Below, piece after piece: positions 7,776 to 17,273 of a stretch of 64,000 nucleotides of DNA (its first letter is position 1; every line of letters begins with the position of its first letter). A program made the position numbers and the translations under genes. The notes beneath the pieces were generated by a model. The model was not told the origin of the DNA and ran no database searches. It saw only the letters and a program-made list of their open reading frames with translations. The stretch comes from Terrilactibacillus tamarindi (GTDB taxonomy: Bacteria; Bacillota; Bacilli; Bacillales; Sporolactobacillaceae): the NCBI RefSeq assembly GCF_009718825.1, contig NZ_WNHB01000003.1:124001-188000 (forward strand), in the 5' to 3' direction.

Positions 7776-9835
7776 TTTTTCTCGCCAAGGTGGAAGATCC
7801 AATCGAATAAACCATGGGATTGGGTTTTCTTTTTATGTTTAGGATGTGAAACGACTTTGGTTCCGTCACAATAAGCTTTTGGCGCCGTTCCTTTAATGAA
7901 ATACGTTTCTCTTCCGGGACATGTATCTGTTGCACGAAGTCCAGTTTTCGGATCAATGTTAACAGCGACAACGCCCTTAGGTGGTTTAAAACTATTTTTT
8001 GATTTGCCTGATAGAGCGGACTCCATGCTATGGGCCCATATTTTTTTAGCATAACCAGAATCAGGATAGACGCTAATGGTTTCTCCTTGATCATAGCCAA
8101 CCCACACGGCCATAGCGAGTTTGGGCGTAAAGCCTACCATCCAGCTATCTGTCGCCGTTGAACCTGTTTTCGCAGCCACTTTGTGCGTGAGGATATTGGC
8201 AACTTTACTACCTGTGACGGTCGTATAGCCATTAAGATGTTTGTCAAAGATACCCGTCATCATTTGGGATAAGACAAACGCCGCTTTCTTATTTAATACT
8301 TTTTTATTTTTAGGTTTCCATTCATATAGAACATTCCCATCTTTGTCGGTTACTTTTTTGACAAAGTGGGGTTGTACCCGATACCCACCGTTTGCGATCG
8401 CACTGTATCCTCTCGTGATTTCCAGCATGCTCACGGGTTTTGATCCAAGTGCGAGTGACGGGATCGGGGCAAGAGGACTGCGAATACCGACTTCTTTGGC
8501 TGTTTTAACCAGTTCATCCATGCCAATCGACATATGTGTCTTGACCGCATAGATATTATCTGACACGGCTAAAGCTTCAGCCATGGTTATTTTTTTGTTG
8601 GCATAGTAATTTCCAAAATTACTAGGTGAATAGGTGGCTCTGTCATCGTCATATTGAAAGGATGTTGGTGCACTTTTCAATAAAGTCGAAGGCGTGAAAC
8701 CGTCTTGTAGGGCCGCATAATATAAAAATGGTTTGAATGATGAACCAGGTGATCTTCTGGATTGCGTGGCCCGGTTAAACGCACTTTTATCATAATCTCG
8801 GCCGCCGATAAGCGCGAGCACCGCACCTGTTTTCGGATTCATTGAAACGAGGGCTGATTGGATATCTGATTTTGGGTCAATTGTATCCTTTATCCAATAC
8901 TCTGCCTTCTTCTGAATTTTAGGGTCCAAGGTTGTGTAAACGTTTAAACCACCATTAATCAATTGGTCATCTGTTAAATGTAATTTGTTCTTCAACTCAT
9001 CTCGCACGGCTTGTTGAAAGTAAGGTGCTAATCGCTCTTTTTTTGGTCGTTCTTTAACAAGCTTAAGAGAGTGATTACTTGCCGAATGGGCTAATTGTTT
9101 AGAAATGGTTCCGTTTTTCACCATCGATTGTAAAACTATTTTTTGTCGCTCTTTTGCACGTTCATAATGGACATCTGGAGCATAAAGAGACGGTCCTTTA
9201 GGAATACCAGCCAGCATGCTCGCTTCACTTAAAGAAAGATCGGATGCATTTTTATTAAAATAATATTTTGATGCAGCTTGTATACCGTAAGCACCATGGC
9301 CGTAATAGATCGTATTCAAATACCCTTCTAAAATTTGGTCCTTTGAATAATTCATCTCGAGCCGCATGGTATAAAAAGCCTCGGCTAATTTTCTCGTCCA
9401 TGTTTTGTCATTAGATAGAAAACTATTTTTTGCATATTGCATGGTAATGGTACTCGCCCCTTGGGCCTTTGAAAAACTTTTTACATCTGCAAATAGGGCA
9501 CCTGCAAGTCGACGAAGATCAAAACCATGATGTTTATAAAAGTGTTTATCTTCGATGGAAAGGGTGGCTTGAATCAGTGGTTTGGATATATGGTCAAGCT
9601 TCGTCCATTCTGAACTAGAACTTAAAGCTGAATCCGTTGCTTTATTGAAAATATTTCCATGGCTGTCATAATAACTAATGGCTTTTGGAACATTAAGAGG
9701 CGGTGGACCAGCTATTTTAGCAACAATCCAAAGTCCAGCAATCCCTATCAGGAATAATAGGAGGAAAAAGAGGTTTAAGCGAAAAACCCATCTTAATCCA
9801 CCTCGATATCGCTTTCGATTGGTTAGGAACTTCAC
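7772..9835 (-). CDS. pbpG: Class A penicillin-binding protein, PbpG-like
   Basis: A bifunctional peptidoglycan glycosyltransferase/transpeptidase of 687 aa. It has a short basic N-terminus and one membrane anchor (residues 17-40). The GT51 domain has catalytic Glu95 in EDKHFYKHHGFD, then GASTITMQYAK. The transpeptidase domain has SxxK at Ser365 (SSFK), SDN at 425-427 and KTG at 556-558, and the C-terminus is Lys-rich. Its place beside ywhD matches pbpG (ywhE), which in B. subtilis is made in the forespore under sigma-F. No sigma-F promoter could be confirmed here. It acts at the outer face of the membrane. Confidence 0.88.
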   Translation of the reverse strand: MKFLTNRKRYRGGLRWVFRLNLFFLLLFLIGIAGLWIVAKIAGPPPLNVPKAISYYDSHGNIFNKATDSALSSSSEWTKLDHISKPLIQATLSIEDKHFYKHHGFDLRRLAGALFADVKSFSKAQGASTITMQYAKNSFLSNDKTWTRKLAEAFYTMRLEMNYSKDQILEGYLNTIYYGHGAYGIQAASKYYFNKNASDLSLSEASMLAGIPKGPSLYAPDVHYERAKERQKIVLQSMVKNGTISKQLAHSASNHSLKLVKERPKKERLAPYFQQAVRDELKNKLHLTDDQLINGGLNVYTTLDPKIQKKAEYWIKDTIDPKSDIQSALVSMNPKTGAVLALIGGRDYDKSAFNRATQSRRSPGSSFKPFLYYAALQDGFTPSTLLKSAPTSFQYDDDRATYSPSNFGNYYANKKITMAEALAVSDNIYAVKTHMSIGMDELVKTAKEVGIRSPLAPIPSLALGSKPVSMLEITRGYSAIANGGYRVQPHFVKKVTDKDGNVLYEWKPKNKKVLNKKAAFVLSQMMTGIFDKHLNGYTTVTGSKVANILTHKVAAKTGSTATDSWMVGFTPKLAMAVWVGYDQGETISVYPDSGYAKKIWAHSMESALSGKSKNSFKPPKGVVAVNIDPKTGLRATDTCPGRETYFIKGTAPKAYCDGTKVVSHPKHKKKTQSHGLFDWIFHLGEKK

Positions 9836-9948
9836 AAATACACCCCCAAGATGTAAAAATCTAAGACTAGAGGGAAGTTATTCTAGTCTGTAAGTTGTGT
9901 TAGTAGTATGGTATAAAGAGACTAGGATTAAACATGTTTTAAGAGGAT

Positions 9949-10090
9949 GTTCAAAAATCCACCAAATGATAAGCTGCGAATCTCGGCGTTGGCTTGTTTT
10001 TCCGGTCCTCATGTAGAAAGAACCTACATTCCGGTCCTCAAAACGGCGCCGCCTTGACCTTCTTGCTTCTAATCTGTCGCCTTTTTGAAC
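9949..10090. mobile_element. MITE-like repeat, copy 2 (142 bp, internally deleted)
   Basis: Same ends as copy 1 (GTTCAAAAAT ... CTTTTTGAAC) in the opposite orientation. It lacks about 60 bp of the interior present in copy 3. The GCGTTGGCTTGTTTTTCCGG segment matches copy 1. Confidence 0.8.
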
Positions 10091-10107
10091 ACGTACTTAA
10101 AGAGGAT

Positions 10108-10312
10108 GTTCAAAAATCCACCAAATGATAAGCTGCGAATCTCGGGCGATGTCCAAGAGGATCTTCAACTAAAATCGCTCACGTCCTGTGGCTGACGTTG
10201 AAGCCACCACATCCTGTGGAAGGCCGGTCCTCATGTAGAAAGAACCTACATTCCGGTCCTCAAAACGGCGCCGCCTTGACCTTCTTGCTTCTAATTTGTC
10301 GCCTTTTTGAAC
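10108..10312. mobile_element. MITE-like repeat, copy 3 (205 bp)
   Basis: Full-length copy 18 bp downstream of copy 2 and in the same orientation; both begin AGAGGATGTTCAAAAATCC. The two fill the pbpG-speB interval. It contains a long inner inverted segment (TTCAACTAAAATCGCTCACG) shared with copies 1 and 4. Confidence 0.8.
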
Positions 10313-10493
10313 ACGTATTTTAATGGATAGAAAATGATGAGTCATTTTAAGTGCCACATTCAGAAATTGACGAGCATGGCCGTTAAGTTTAGGGTATACT
10401 TACTGAATAATATAGAAGAAAGAGGACGTTACCATCTACATAATAGAAGGGACAACCGTTTTATATATTAATATATAGAAAAGGAGTATCGAC

Positions 10494-11363
10494 ATGATTT
10501 TTGATGAAGCTTATTCTGGGAAAGTATTTATAATGAGTCGAAAGGACTATGATTCTGCTGAAGCCGTTATTTATGGTATGCCGATGGATTATACGGTCAG
10601 CTTTAGGCCGGGATCACGATTTGGCCCAGGAAGAATAAGAGAAGCCTCGATTGGATTAGAAGAATATTCGCCGTATATGGATAAACACTTGGAAGAAGTG
10701 AACTATTTCGATGCAGGTGATATCCTATTTCCATTCGGTAATGCCGAAAAAAGCTTGGGACTTATTGAAGGATACGTTGATAAATTACTTAATGATGGTA
10801 AATTTCCGCTTGGACTTGGTGGCGAACACCTCGTGACATGGCCTGTTATTAAAGCCATGGCCAAAAAGTATCCGGATTTGGCTTTGATTCACATTGATGC
10901 CCATGCTGATTTACGTGAGGAGTATGAAGGAGAAGTTCTCTCCCATTCCACACCTGTGAGAAAAGTGTGTGGGTTAATTGGTGCGAACAACGTCTATTCA
11001 TTTGGTATTCGTTCAGGTATGAGAGAAGAGTTTGCTTTTGCAAAAGAATCTGGGATGGTTCTTGAGAAGTTTGATGTCGCTGAACCTCTGCAAAAGTATT
11101 TGCCTAAACTGGCAGGACGCCCGGTTTATGTCACGATTGATATTGATGTATTAGATCCAGCCTTTGCTCCAGGAACCGGGACGGCAGAAGCAGGCGGTAT
11201 TACATCAAAAGAACTTCTTCAAGCTATTCAGCTCATTGCAGAATCCGAATTGAATGTCGTTGGAGCGGATATTGTTGAAGTAGCACCAGCTTATGATCCA
11301 ACAGAACAAACATCTATTGCAGCAAGTAAATTTGTAAGGGAAATCCTGCTCGGATGGGTCTGA
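10494..11363 (+). CDS. speB: Agmatinase
   Basis: A ureohydrolase of 289 aa that splits agmatine into putrescine and urea. The binuclear manganese ligands are visible: His112 in GGEH, Asp135/His137/Asp139 in DAHADLR, and Asp216/Asp218 in TIDIDVLDP, followed by GTGTAEAGG. AAGGAGT precedes the ATG. In B. subtilis I recall speE (spermidine synthase) between pbpG and speB; here that interval holds only the two MITE-like copies. A terminator follows directly, so the gene is monocistronic. Confidence 0.92.
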   Translation: MIFDEAYSGKVFIMSRKDYDSAEAVIYGMPMDYTVSFRPGSRFGPGRIREASIGLEEYSPYMDKHLEEVNYFDAGDILFPFGNAEKSLGLIEGYVDKLLNDGKFPLGLGGEHLVTWPVIKAMAKKYPDLALIHIDAHADLREEYEGEVLSHSTPVRKVCGLIGANNVYSFGIRSGMREEFAFAKESGMVLEKFDVAEPLQKYLPKLAGRPVYVTIDIDVLDPAFAPGTGTAEAGGITSKELLQAIQLIAESELNVVGADIVEVAPAYDPTEQTSIAASKFVREILLGWV

Positions 11364-11387
11364 CTTCGTGTCAGGCTCTTTTTTTAT
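11358..11387 (+). terminator. Intrinsic terminator after speB
   Basis: A short CTGAC / GTCAG hairpin overlaps the stop codon and is followed by CTCTTTTTTTATC. Confidence 0.7.
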
Positions 11388-11613
11388 CTTGATTTTTTAA
11401 AAAATGGGTGTCAAAACATCACAATTTGAGTAATATGAATTAAAACTTACCTTGAGTGATTTGCCTAAATACAAAGACGAAAAGCAACACCACGATTACT
11501 TGAATTTGACCATTTCAGAGATCATTTTTAGTGAAAAAAAGTAAATCAAAGTAAACATCTAGGAATATAACAAATTAATTGTAAGAAACTTGTTTATTTA
11601 TTACAAATTTCTG

Positions 11614-11642
11614 TTGACTCTAACTAAAGTGTGGTATAAAAT
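11614..11642 (+). promoter_or_regulatory. Sigma-A promoter of the cysH operon
   Basis: TTGACT (11614-11619), 17-nt spacer, TAAAAT (11637-11642). The transcript would have a leader of about 145 nt. The leader shows no S-box features. The AATCC ... GGATT segment at about 11650-11674 is the only small hairpin. A second candidate (TTGACC-17-TAAAAT, about 11725-11753) lies closer to the gene. Confidence 0.6.
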
Positions 11643-11791
11643 GGGTAACAATCCTATAAAAATACTGGGGATTAAAATGAAAGTTTAAATCAAACATTAC
11701 ATTTTATAAATAATGTGACATGATTGACCAAAATCACCATCTATAATAAAATCTAATCCTGAGTAAACTAATAAGAAAAGGGGACAATGGA

Positions 11792-12523
11792 GTGAAACCT
11801 CAGATTACGTATGACACATTTGTTGAGGATCCGTTTATAGACTTTGAACCAAATGATGCAACCAAAGGAGCTGAATCGATATTAGAATGGGCTTATGATA
11901 TGTATGGCGACTCGATGATTTATGCTTGCAGTTTTGGTGCAGAGGGCATCGTTTTAATTGATATGATTTCTAAAATCAAAAAAGATGCCACCGTGGTTTT
12001 CTTAGACACAGGCCTACATTTCCCCCAAACATATGAATTAATTGACAAAGTAAAAAGGAACTATCCAGACCTAAGGATTCACATGAAAAAGCCTGATTTG
12101 ACAGTTGATGAACAAGCCGAAAAATATGGATCAGCCCTCTGGAAGAGACAACCTGATCAATGCTGTTATCTACGTAAAATTAAACCGCTAGAAGATACAT
12201 TAAGTGGGGCTGTCAGTTGGCTATCGGGCTTAAGAAGAGATCAATCGCCGTCAAGAAGCAAGACGAATTTTGTCAATAAAGATGATCGTTTTCATTCGAT
12301 AAAAATATGCCCATTGATCTACTGGACTTGGGATAATGTTTGGGATTACATCAAACAGAACAATTTAGCTTACAATGAATTGCATGATCACGGCTATCCG
12401 AGTATTGGATGCTTCCCATGCACCCAAGCTGTTAACAATAATGGAGATTCTCGTGAAGGAAGATGGGTGGGTTTACAGAAAACCGAATGCGGTTTGCATA
12501 CGGTTGAAAAAGGAGGCCATTAA
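11792..12523 (+). CDS. cysH: Phosphoadenylyl/adenylyl-sulfate reductase (thioredoxin)
   Basis: Reduces activated sulfate to sulfite. The product has 243 aa with an N-terminal nucleotide-binding fold (CSFGAEGIVLIDM, FLDTGLHFPQTYEL). The pairs CC (124-125) and CxxC (207-210) would hold a [4Fe-4S] cluster, and the C-terminal ECGLH motif carries the catalytic Cys233. The cluster cysteines indicate the assimilatory APS/PAPS-reducing type of Bacillus rather than the enterobacterial PAPS-only form. GTG start with AAGGGGACA upstream. First gene of the cysH-cysP-sat-cysC operon; the next gene begins 3 nt after its stop. Confidence 0.92.
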   Translation: MKPQITYDTFVEDPFIDFEPNDATKGAESILEWAYDMYGDSMIYACSFGAEGIVLIDMISKIKKDATVVFLDTGLHFPQTYELIDKVKRNYPDLRIHMKKPDLTVDEQAEKYGSALWKRQPDQCCYLRKIKPLEDTLSGAVSWLSGLRRDQSPSRSKTNFVNKDDRFHSIKICPLIYWTWDNVWDYIKQNNLAYNELHDHGYPSIGCFPCTQAVNNNGDSREGRWVGLQKTECGLHTVEKGGH

Positions 12524-12526
12524 AAC

Positions 12527-13642
12527 ATGGAACTCGTTATCCTTTCTTTTATTCTGGCTTACTTTTTTGCGTTTAACATCGGTGCCAGCGGGTCTGCCGC
12601 AGCGATGAGCGTATCTTATGGTGCAGGAGCTATACCTCAAAAGAAATGGGCGCTTATCATTTGTTCAATAGCTCTAATGCTAGGTGCTGTTCTTGGCAGT
12701 GGCCCTGTTGTAAAAACATTGAGTCACTCAATTATTCCATCACATTTCTTAACTCCAGAAATTGTTGTCATTATTTTGGCTGCTTCGGCTGGAACTTTGT
12801 TTATATCTAATTTGCTTAGTATCCCCTTATCGACAAGCGAGGTGACGGTAGGCGCTATTGTCGGTGCTGGGATCGCCTTTCAATCCCTAAATATAAACAA
12901 ATTACTTATCATTTTTTCGTTTTGGATCGTTGTTCCTATTGTGGCTATGGTGGCGACCTATCTCCTTGTGAAGGGAGGTGACCGCTTCTATTCGGGTAAA
13001 AGACATTTTAATGCTAAGTGGAAGAAAATTGGGAGCATCATATTAATTTTGACAGGATGCTTAGAAGCTTATGCCGCAGGAATGAATAATGTAGGAAATG
13101 CCATTGGACCTCTAGTAGGGGCTGGTCTTGTTCCAGTACATATTGGTATTTTGACGGGTGCGGTATTTATGGTCATCGGAGTATTATCGCTTGGCAGTCG
13201 GGTTATCGAAACGAGCGCAAAACGAATCGTGAAACTGTCGATACCTAATGGTATTGCCGTCTCAGGCGTGTCAGGTATCCTTGTGACTCTGGCTTCTGTA
13301 TACGGACTGCCTATTCCTATTACACAGGTCACAACATCAGCGATTGCTGGCGTTAGTGCCTCAAAAAACAGGCAAGCCGTTTGGAAACAACCCATTATTA
13401 AATTAATTATTAAAGTTTGGTTAGTCTCCCCTGCATTATCGATGATTGTGGCTTATCTATTAATTCAGGCTTGCGTTCGCTTTAACTTTTATTCGGTGAT
13501 CATTATTTTATGTGTGATCCTCGCAACTTTATGTACATCAAGCCTATTAAAAACAAAACATATCAAAGAATTATTTAACGAAAAAAAACCAGAACAAACA
13601 TCTGTAACCGTCATAACACATAAAAAAGAGGAGGTTTTGTAA
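12527..13642 (+). CDS. cysP: Sulfate permease CysP (PiT family)
   Basis: A membrane protein of 371 aa with about ten to eleven hydrophobic segments and the two PiT signature repeats (NIGASGSAAAMSVSYGAGAI near residue 17; AGMNNVGNAIGPLVGAG near 186). PiT members move inorganic anions. The position between cysH and sat points to sulfate, as for CysP of B. subtilis. It begins 3 nt after cysH and ends directly against sat. AAAGGAGGCC at the end of cysH is its ribosome binding site. Confidence 0.9.
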   Translation: MELVILSFILAYFFAFNIGASGSAAAMSVSYGAGAIPQKKWALIICSIALMLGAVLGSGPVVKTLSHSIIPSHFLTPEIVVIILAASAGTLFISNLLSIPLSTSEVTVGAIVGAGIAFQSLNINKLLIIFSFWIVVPIVAMVATYLLVKGGDRFYSGKRHFNAKWKKIGSIILILTGCLEAYAAGMNNVGNAIGPLVGAGLVPVHIGILTGAVFMVIGVLSLGSRVIETSAKRIVKLSIPNGIAVSGVSGILVTLASVYGLPIPITQVTTSAIAGVSASKNRQAVWKQPIIKLIIKVWLVSPALSMIVAYLLIQACVRFNFYSVIIILCVILATLCTSSLLKTKHIKELFNEKKPEQTSVTVITHKKEEVL

Positions 13643-14794
13643 ATGACTTTAATCAAACCACACGGTGGTCATTTAGTAAATCAAATTGAATCGGAATCTT
13701 ATCAACCTGAAACGGACTTACAAATCAATATCGATGCGATGGCATTGAGTGATTTAGAATTAATCGCAAATGGTGCCTATAGTCCATTAAAAGGGTTTAT
13801 GAATCAAGCAGACTATCAATCTGTTGTCGAAACGATGCATCTAGTTTCTGGTGAGCCATGGAGCATTCCTATTACATTGCCAGTCGAGGAAGAGACCTCA
13901 AAACGATTGAAAAAGGGCGACACAGCTGCACTCGTAAAAGAAAACGAGACATACGGTTATATCCAAATTGAAGATATTTATCAACCAGATAAAGAAAAAG
14001 AAGCCCAGCTTGTCTATCAAACAACGGAACTTGCGCATCCTGGTGTGAAAAAACTTTTCTCAAGACCAGACCACTATGTTAGTGGCGAAATCAAACTGGT
14101 TAAAAGACCTAAGCGTGCGCATAGTGAATCATTCTTTTTAGATCCTAAAGAAACACGCGCTCGATTTGAACAACTTGGCTGGAACAAAGTGGTTGGTTTT
14201 CAAACACGCAATCCGATCCACCGCGCTCATGAGTACATTCAGAAAACAGCATTAGAAACCGTTGATGGCCTCTTTATCAATCCACTAGTTGGTGAGACAA
14301 AAAGCGATGACATCCCAGGTGATGTCCGGATGGAAAGCTACCAAGTTTTACTCAAACATTATTATCCAAAAAACCATGTTTTCTTAGCGGTATTTGCTGC
14401 GGCCATGAGGTATGCAGGTCCTAGAGAGGCAATCTTCCATGCAATCGTTCGGAAAAATTTTGGCTGCTCTCATTTCATCGTCGGCCGCGATCATGCAGGT
14501 GTTGGCAATTATTATGGCACCTATGATGCTCAAAAAATCTTTAGTAAATTTAAAGATGGTGAATTAGGCATTACGCCGATGTTCTTTGAACATAGTTTCT
14601 ACTGCAAGGCTTGCGAAGGAATGGCTTCACATAAAACATGCCCACATGATGACGATCAACACGTGATTCTATCAGGAACAAAAGTAAGAGAGCTCTTGCG
14701 AAGCGGTCAAAGACCACCAGCTACGTTTAGTCGTCCTGAAGTGGTTGATGTCCTTATTGCTGGTTTAAAAAAGGCAGAAGGCATTAAATCTTAA
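13643..14794 (+). CDS. sat: Sulfate adenylyltransferase
   Basis: ATP sulfurylase (383 aa) makes APS from sulfate and ATP. The key motifs are present: [12 protein letters not shown] (HxxH-type site) and [13 protein letters not shown] cysteine-rich patch, [15 protein letters not shown], looks like a structural metal site of the bacterial/archaeal dimeric type. AGGAGG inside the end of cysP serves it, and the ATG follows the cysP stop without a gap. The product is the substrate for CysH directly or after phosphorylation by CysC. Confidence 0.93.
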   Translation: MTLIKPHGGHLVNQIESESYQPETDLQINIDAMALSDLELIANGAYSPLKGFMNQADYQSVVETMHLVSGEPWSIPITLPVEEETSKRLKKGDTAALVKENETYGYIQIEDIYQPDKEKEAQLVYQTTELAHPGVKKLFSRPDHYVSGEIKLVKRPKRAHSESFFLDPKETRARFEQLGWNKVVGFQTRNPIHRAHEYIQKTALETVDGLFINPLVGETKSDDIPGDVRMESYQVLLKHYYPKNHVFLAVFAAAMRYAGPREAIFHAIVRKNFGCSHFIVGRDHAGVGNYYGTYDAQKIFSKFKDGELGITPMFFEHSFYCKACEGMASHKTCPHDDDQHVILSGTKVRELLRSGQRPPATFSRPEVVDVLIAGLKKAEGIKS

Positions 14795-14832
14795 TGAGTC
14801 AAAAAATCAACAAAAAGGGGGAGAATGTAAAC

Positions 14833-15435
14833 GTGGATACAAATATTGTTTGGCACAATCAAACGATTACAAAGCAGGATTATCGCAAAAAGAATGGTCA
14901 TTATAGCGGCGTGATTTGGTTAACCGGTCTTTCAGGAGCAGGAAAGTCCACGATTGCCAATATTTTAAACCAAAAACTATATGCTCTAAATGTAAACTCT
15001 TATTTGTTAGACGGTGATAATGTCCGTCATGGATTGAATAAAGGTCTTGGATTTAGTGAGGAAGACAGACAAGAGAATATCAGACGGGTTGGCGAAGTGG
15101 CCAAACTATTTGTTGATAGCGGGTCAATAGCGATCGTCGCGTTTATCTCTCCTTTTCGCACAGATCGTGATCGAGTTCGAGAAAATCTCGAAGATGGCGA
15201 GTTTTTAGAAGTTTACGTTGACTGTCCATTGGAAGAATGCGAGGAACGTGATCCAAAAGGGCTGTATAAAAAGGCGCGAAGTGGAGAAATAAAATCGTTT
15301 ACGGGAATAGACTCACCTTATGAAGCCCCATTATCCCCAGAAATAACATTACATTCTGGCCAAAAAGAGGCTGAGGCTTGTGCGGATGAGTTAATCGATC
15401 TCTTAATCCAAAAACAATGGATAACCAAAGGATAA
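14833..15435 (+). CDS. cysC: Adenylylsulfate kinase
   Basis: APS kinase phosphorylates APS to PAPS. The product of 200 aa has a Walker A motif GLSGAGKST, LLDGDNVRHGLNKGLGF, and FISPFRTDRD followed by the DPKGLYKKARSGEIKSF lid region. An in-frame ATG at 14794 overlaps the sat stop by one base. AAGGGGGAG at 14814-14822 points instead to the GTG at 14833, and this start gives the usual family length. Last gene of the sulfate-activation operon. Confidence 0.9.
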   Translation: MDTNIVWHNQTITKQDYRKKNGHYSGVIWLTGLSGAGKSTIANILNQKLYALNVNSYLLDGDNVRHGLNKGLGFSEEDRQENIRRVGEVAKLFVDSGSIAIVAFISPFRTDRDRVRENLEDGEFLEVYVDCPLEECEERDPKGLYKKARSGEIKSFTGIDSPYEAPLSPEITLHSGQKEAEACADELIDLLIQKQWITKG

Positions 15436-15436
15436 T

Positions 15437-15590
15437 ACTTTAAAGTGAAATGTCACTCCGTGGGGTTTTCTTCATCTCCACGGAGTTTAAGCCTGAACCA
15501 ATCGGGCTCATGTGGGCCGTTATCCCCTACCTAGGAATGCTTGTTGACCATGAGGTGGGAGCTTTTATTCGCCATAAATAGGAAATAAAA
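15437..15590 (-). repeat. Structured dispersed repeat, copy 2 (reverse orientation)
   Basis: Read on the minus strand it contains TTCCTAGGTAGGGGATAACG, GCCCGATTGGTTCAGG, then a hairpin ACTCCGTGG / CCACGGAGT and the right end TTTCACTTTA. The terminal stem has a different sequence from copy 1 (ACTCCGTGG instead of CATCAGTGG) but keeps full pairing. It sits between the sulfate and siroheme gene clusters and may also act as a terminator for cysC. Confidence 0.75.
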
Positions 15591-15692
15591 AAGTATAGCT
15601 TGAGCAGTCTTTGATGATGTATAGTGAACTAAAGAAGAGTAACTCGTAACGAGGGAGTAAGTGCTGTGGTTAATCCAAAAGAATGAGGTGGA

Positions 15693-16463
15693 ATGATGAG
15701 AAAAGTTTATTTAGTCGGTGCTGGACCTGGGGATCCTGATCTTATTACAGTTAAAGGGTTAAAGGCGATTCAACAAGCGGATACCATTTTGTATGACCGT
15801 CTTGTGAATCCCGAACTTCTAAATTATGCAAAGAAAGAGGCTGAGTTGATCTATTGCGGGAAACGTCCCGATCATCATGCGTTGAGTCAAGAGAGTATCA
15901 ATCATCTTCTTTGTAAATTTGCTAATCAAGGAAAGATTGTGACGAGATTAAAAGGTGGAGATCCTTTTATCTTTGGTAGAGGTGGGGAAGAGGCCGAAGA
16001 ACTGGTTAAAAAGCAAATCCCCTTTGAAATTGTACCAGGGATTACGTCTGGTTCTGCTGCTCCAGCCTATGCCGGCATCCCATTAACCCACCGAAATTTC
16101 AGCTCATCAGTCGCCTTTATTGCTGGGATGACCCAACATGAAGATAACGTGGACAAGTATTGGTCTAAGTTTATCGGTATTGATACCTTATGTATTTACA
16201 TGGGCGTCAAAAATTTGCCGGTTATTTGTAACCAGCTAATCAAACACGGAAAAGATCCACAAACGCCGATCGCTCTCATTCATTGGGGAACGACAGAGCG
16301 ACAAATCACAATCTCTGGTACGTTAACGAACATTTGTGAGAAAGCCGCCACTGTGAAAAATCCTTCGTTAATCATTATTGGGGAAGTTGTTCAATTAAGA
16401 GATCAATTAAATTGGTTTGAATCCTTATCCACCGATAAAACCATGCAGGCAATTATGGGTTAA
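15693..16463 (+). CDS. sumT: Uroporphyrinogen-III C-methyltransferase
   Basis: SAM-dependent methylase (256 aa) that makes precorrin-2 from uroporphyrinogen III, the first step to siroheme. Motifs: VYLVGAGPGDPDLIT at the N-terminus, then DTILYDRLVN, RLKGGDPFIFGRGGEE, and PGITSGSAAPAYAGIPLTHR. GAGGTGG precedes two adjacent ATG codons (15693, 15696); either could be used. It corresponds to YlnD/CobA of the B. subtilis cysH operon. Here it is separated from cysC by the structured repeat. Confidence 0.92.
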   Translation: MMRKVYLVGAGPGDPDLITVKGLKAIQQADTILYDRLVNPELLNYAKKEAELIYCGKRPDHHALSQESINHLLCKFANQGKIVTRLKGGDPFIFGRGGEEAEELVKKQIPFEIVPGITSGSAAPAYAGIPLTHRNFSSSVAFIAGMTQHEDNVDKYWSKFIGIDTLCIYMGVKNLPVICNQLIKHGKDPQTPIALIHWGTTERQITISGTLTNICEKAATVKNPSLIIIGEVVQLRDQLNWFESLSTDKTMQAIMG

Positions 16464-16470
16464 AAGTGCC

Positions 16471-17241
16471 ATGGATAAACAAGGTGTATTATATGTCAGT
16501 CATGGAAGCCGAGACAAAGAAGCACTTCGTGAAGCAGAACAATGTATCAAAATGGCGCAAAAACAAGTCCAAGTCCCCCTGCAAGAAATTTGTTATTTAG
16601 AGATTTCAAAGCCTGACATTTTTGAAGGTATGGAGAAACTTGTAAAAAGAGGAGCCACAAGGGTTGCCATAGTTCCAGTTCTTTTATTGAGTGCGGGGCA
16701 TTACTATAAAGACATACCAAAGGCGATCGAAGATATAAAGTGTCAATATCCATTCGTGACGTTAACTTATGGCAAGCCTCTTGGCGTCCAAGATCGTTTG
16801 ATCGATGTTCTTGTCGATAGACTCAAGGAAGCTGAAATTCCTCATTTATCAAAGGCTAGACTCTTACTCGTTGGTAGAGGTAGCCGCAATCCAGAAACTC
16901 GAAGGGATATCGAAAAGATAGCTAGCATGCTGAAAGAACGCAGTCAAGTTAAAACAGTGGATGTATGTTACTTGGCCGTGTTAAAACCTTCATTTAATGA
17001 TGTTCTAAATCATCTAGATAAACTGGAAAATGAAACCGTCATTATTCTTCCTTATTTATGGTTTACAGGACTATTAATTAAATCAATGGAAAAAAAGATA
17101 GAATCACTCAACACAACAAATAAACTTGTTTTATGCCAATATCTTGGGTTGCACCCTAATATGGCAGACGCTCTAAGTGATCGGGTCAAAGAAGCCATTT
17201 TATCAACACCCGTTACCCGTTCGAAACTAGATTTTAGTTAG
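16471..17241 (+). CDS. sirB: Sirohydrochlorin ferrochelatase
   Basis: Inserts ferrous iron into sirohydrochlorin. The product of 257 aa has two related CbiX-like halves: GVLYVSHGSRDKEA plus VPVLLLSAGHYYKDIP in the first, and LLLVGRGSRNPETRRDI in the second. The reading frame is open upstream into sumT, but the ATG at 16471, 7 nt after the sumT stop, gives the family N-terminus. Its own ribosome binding site is weak, suggesting translational coupling to sumT. Confidence 0.88.
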   Translation: MDKQGVLYVSHGSRDKEALREAEQCIKMAQKQVQVPLQEICYLEISKPDIFEGMEKLVKRGATRVAIVPVLLLSAGHYYKDIPKAIEDIKCQYPFVTLTYGKPLGVQDRLIDVLVDRLKEAEIPHLSKARLLLVGRGSRNPETRRDIEKIASMLKERSQVKTVDVCYLAVLKPSFNDVLNHLDKLENETVIILPYLWFTGLLIKSMEKKIESLNTTNKLVLCQYLGLHPNMADALSDRVKEAILSTPVTRSKLDFS

Positions 17242-17273
17242 TATAAGGTTAAGGTGAATGGGAGGAACACTGA

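Noticed and set aside
10169-10357. Minus-strand ORF in the pbpG-speB gap
   Set aside because: It lies inside MITE-like copy 3 and encodes only the inverted-repeat sequence.
11643-11791. S-box (SAM) riboswitch before cysH
   Set aside because: B. subtilis cysH has been listed with S-box genes, but none of the conserved helices or a leader terminator is visible here.
16417-16470. Upstream extension of sirB into sumT
   Set aside because: The ATG at 16471 gives the family N-terminus; the extension overlaps sumT codons and has no ribosome binding site.
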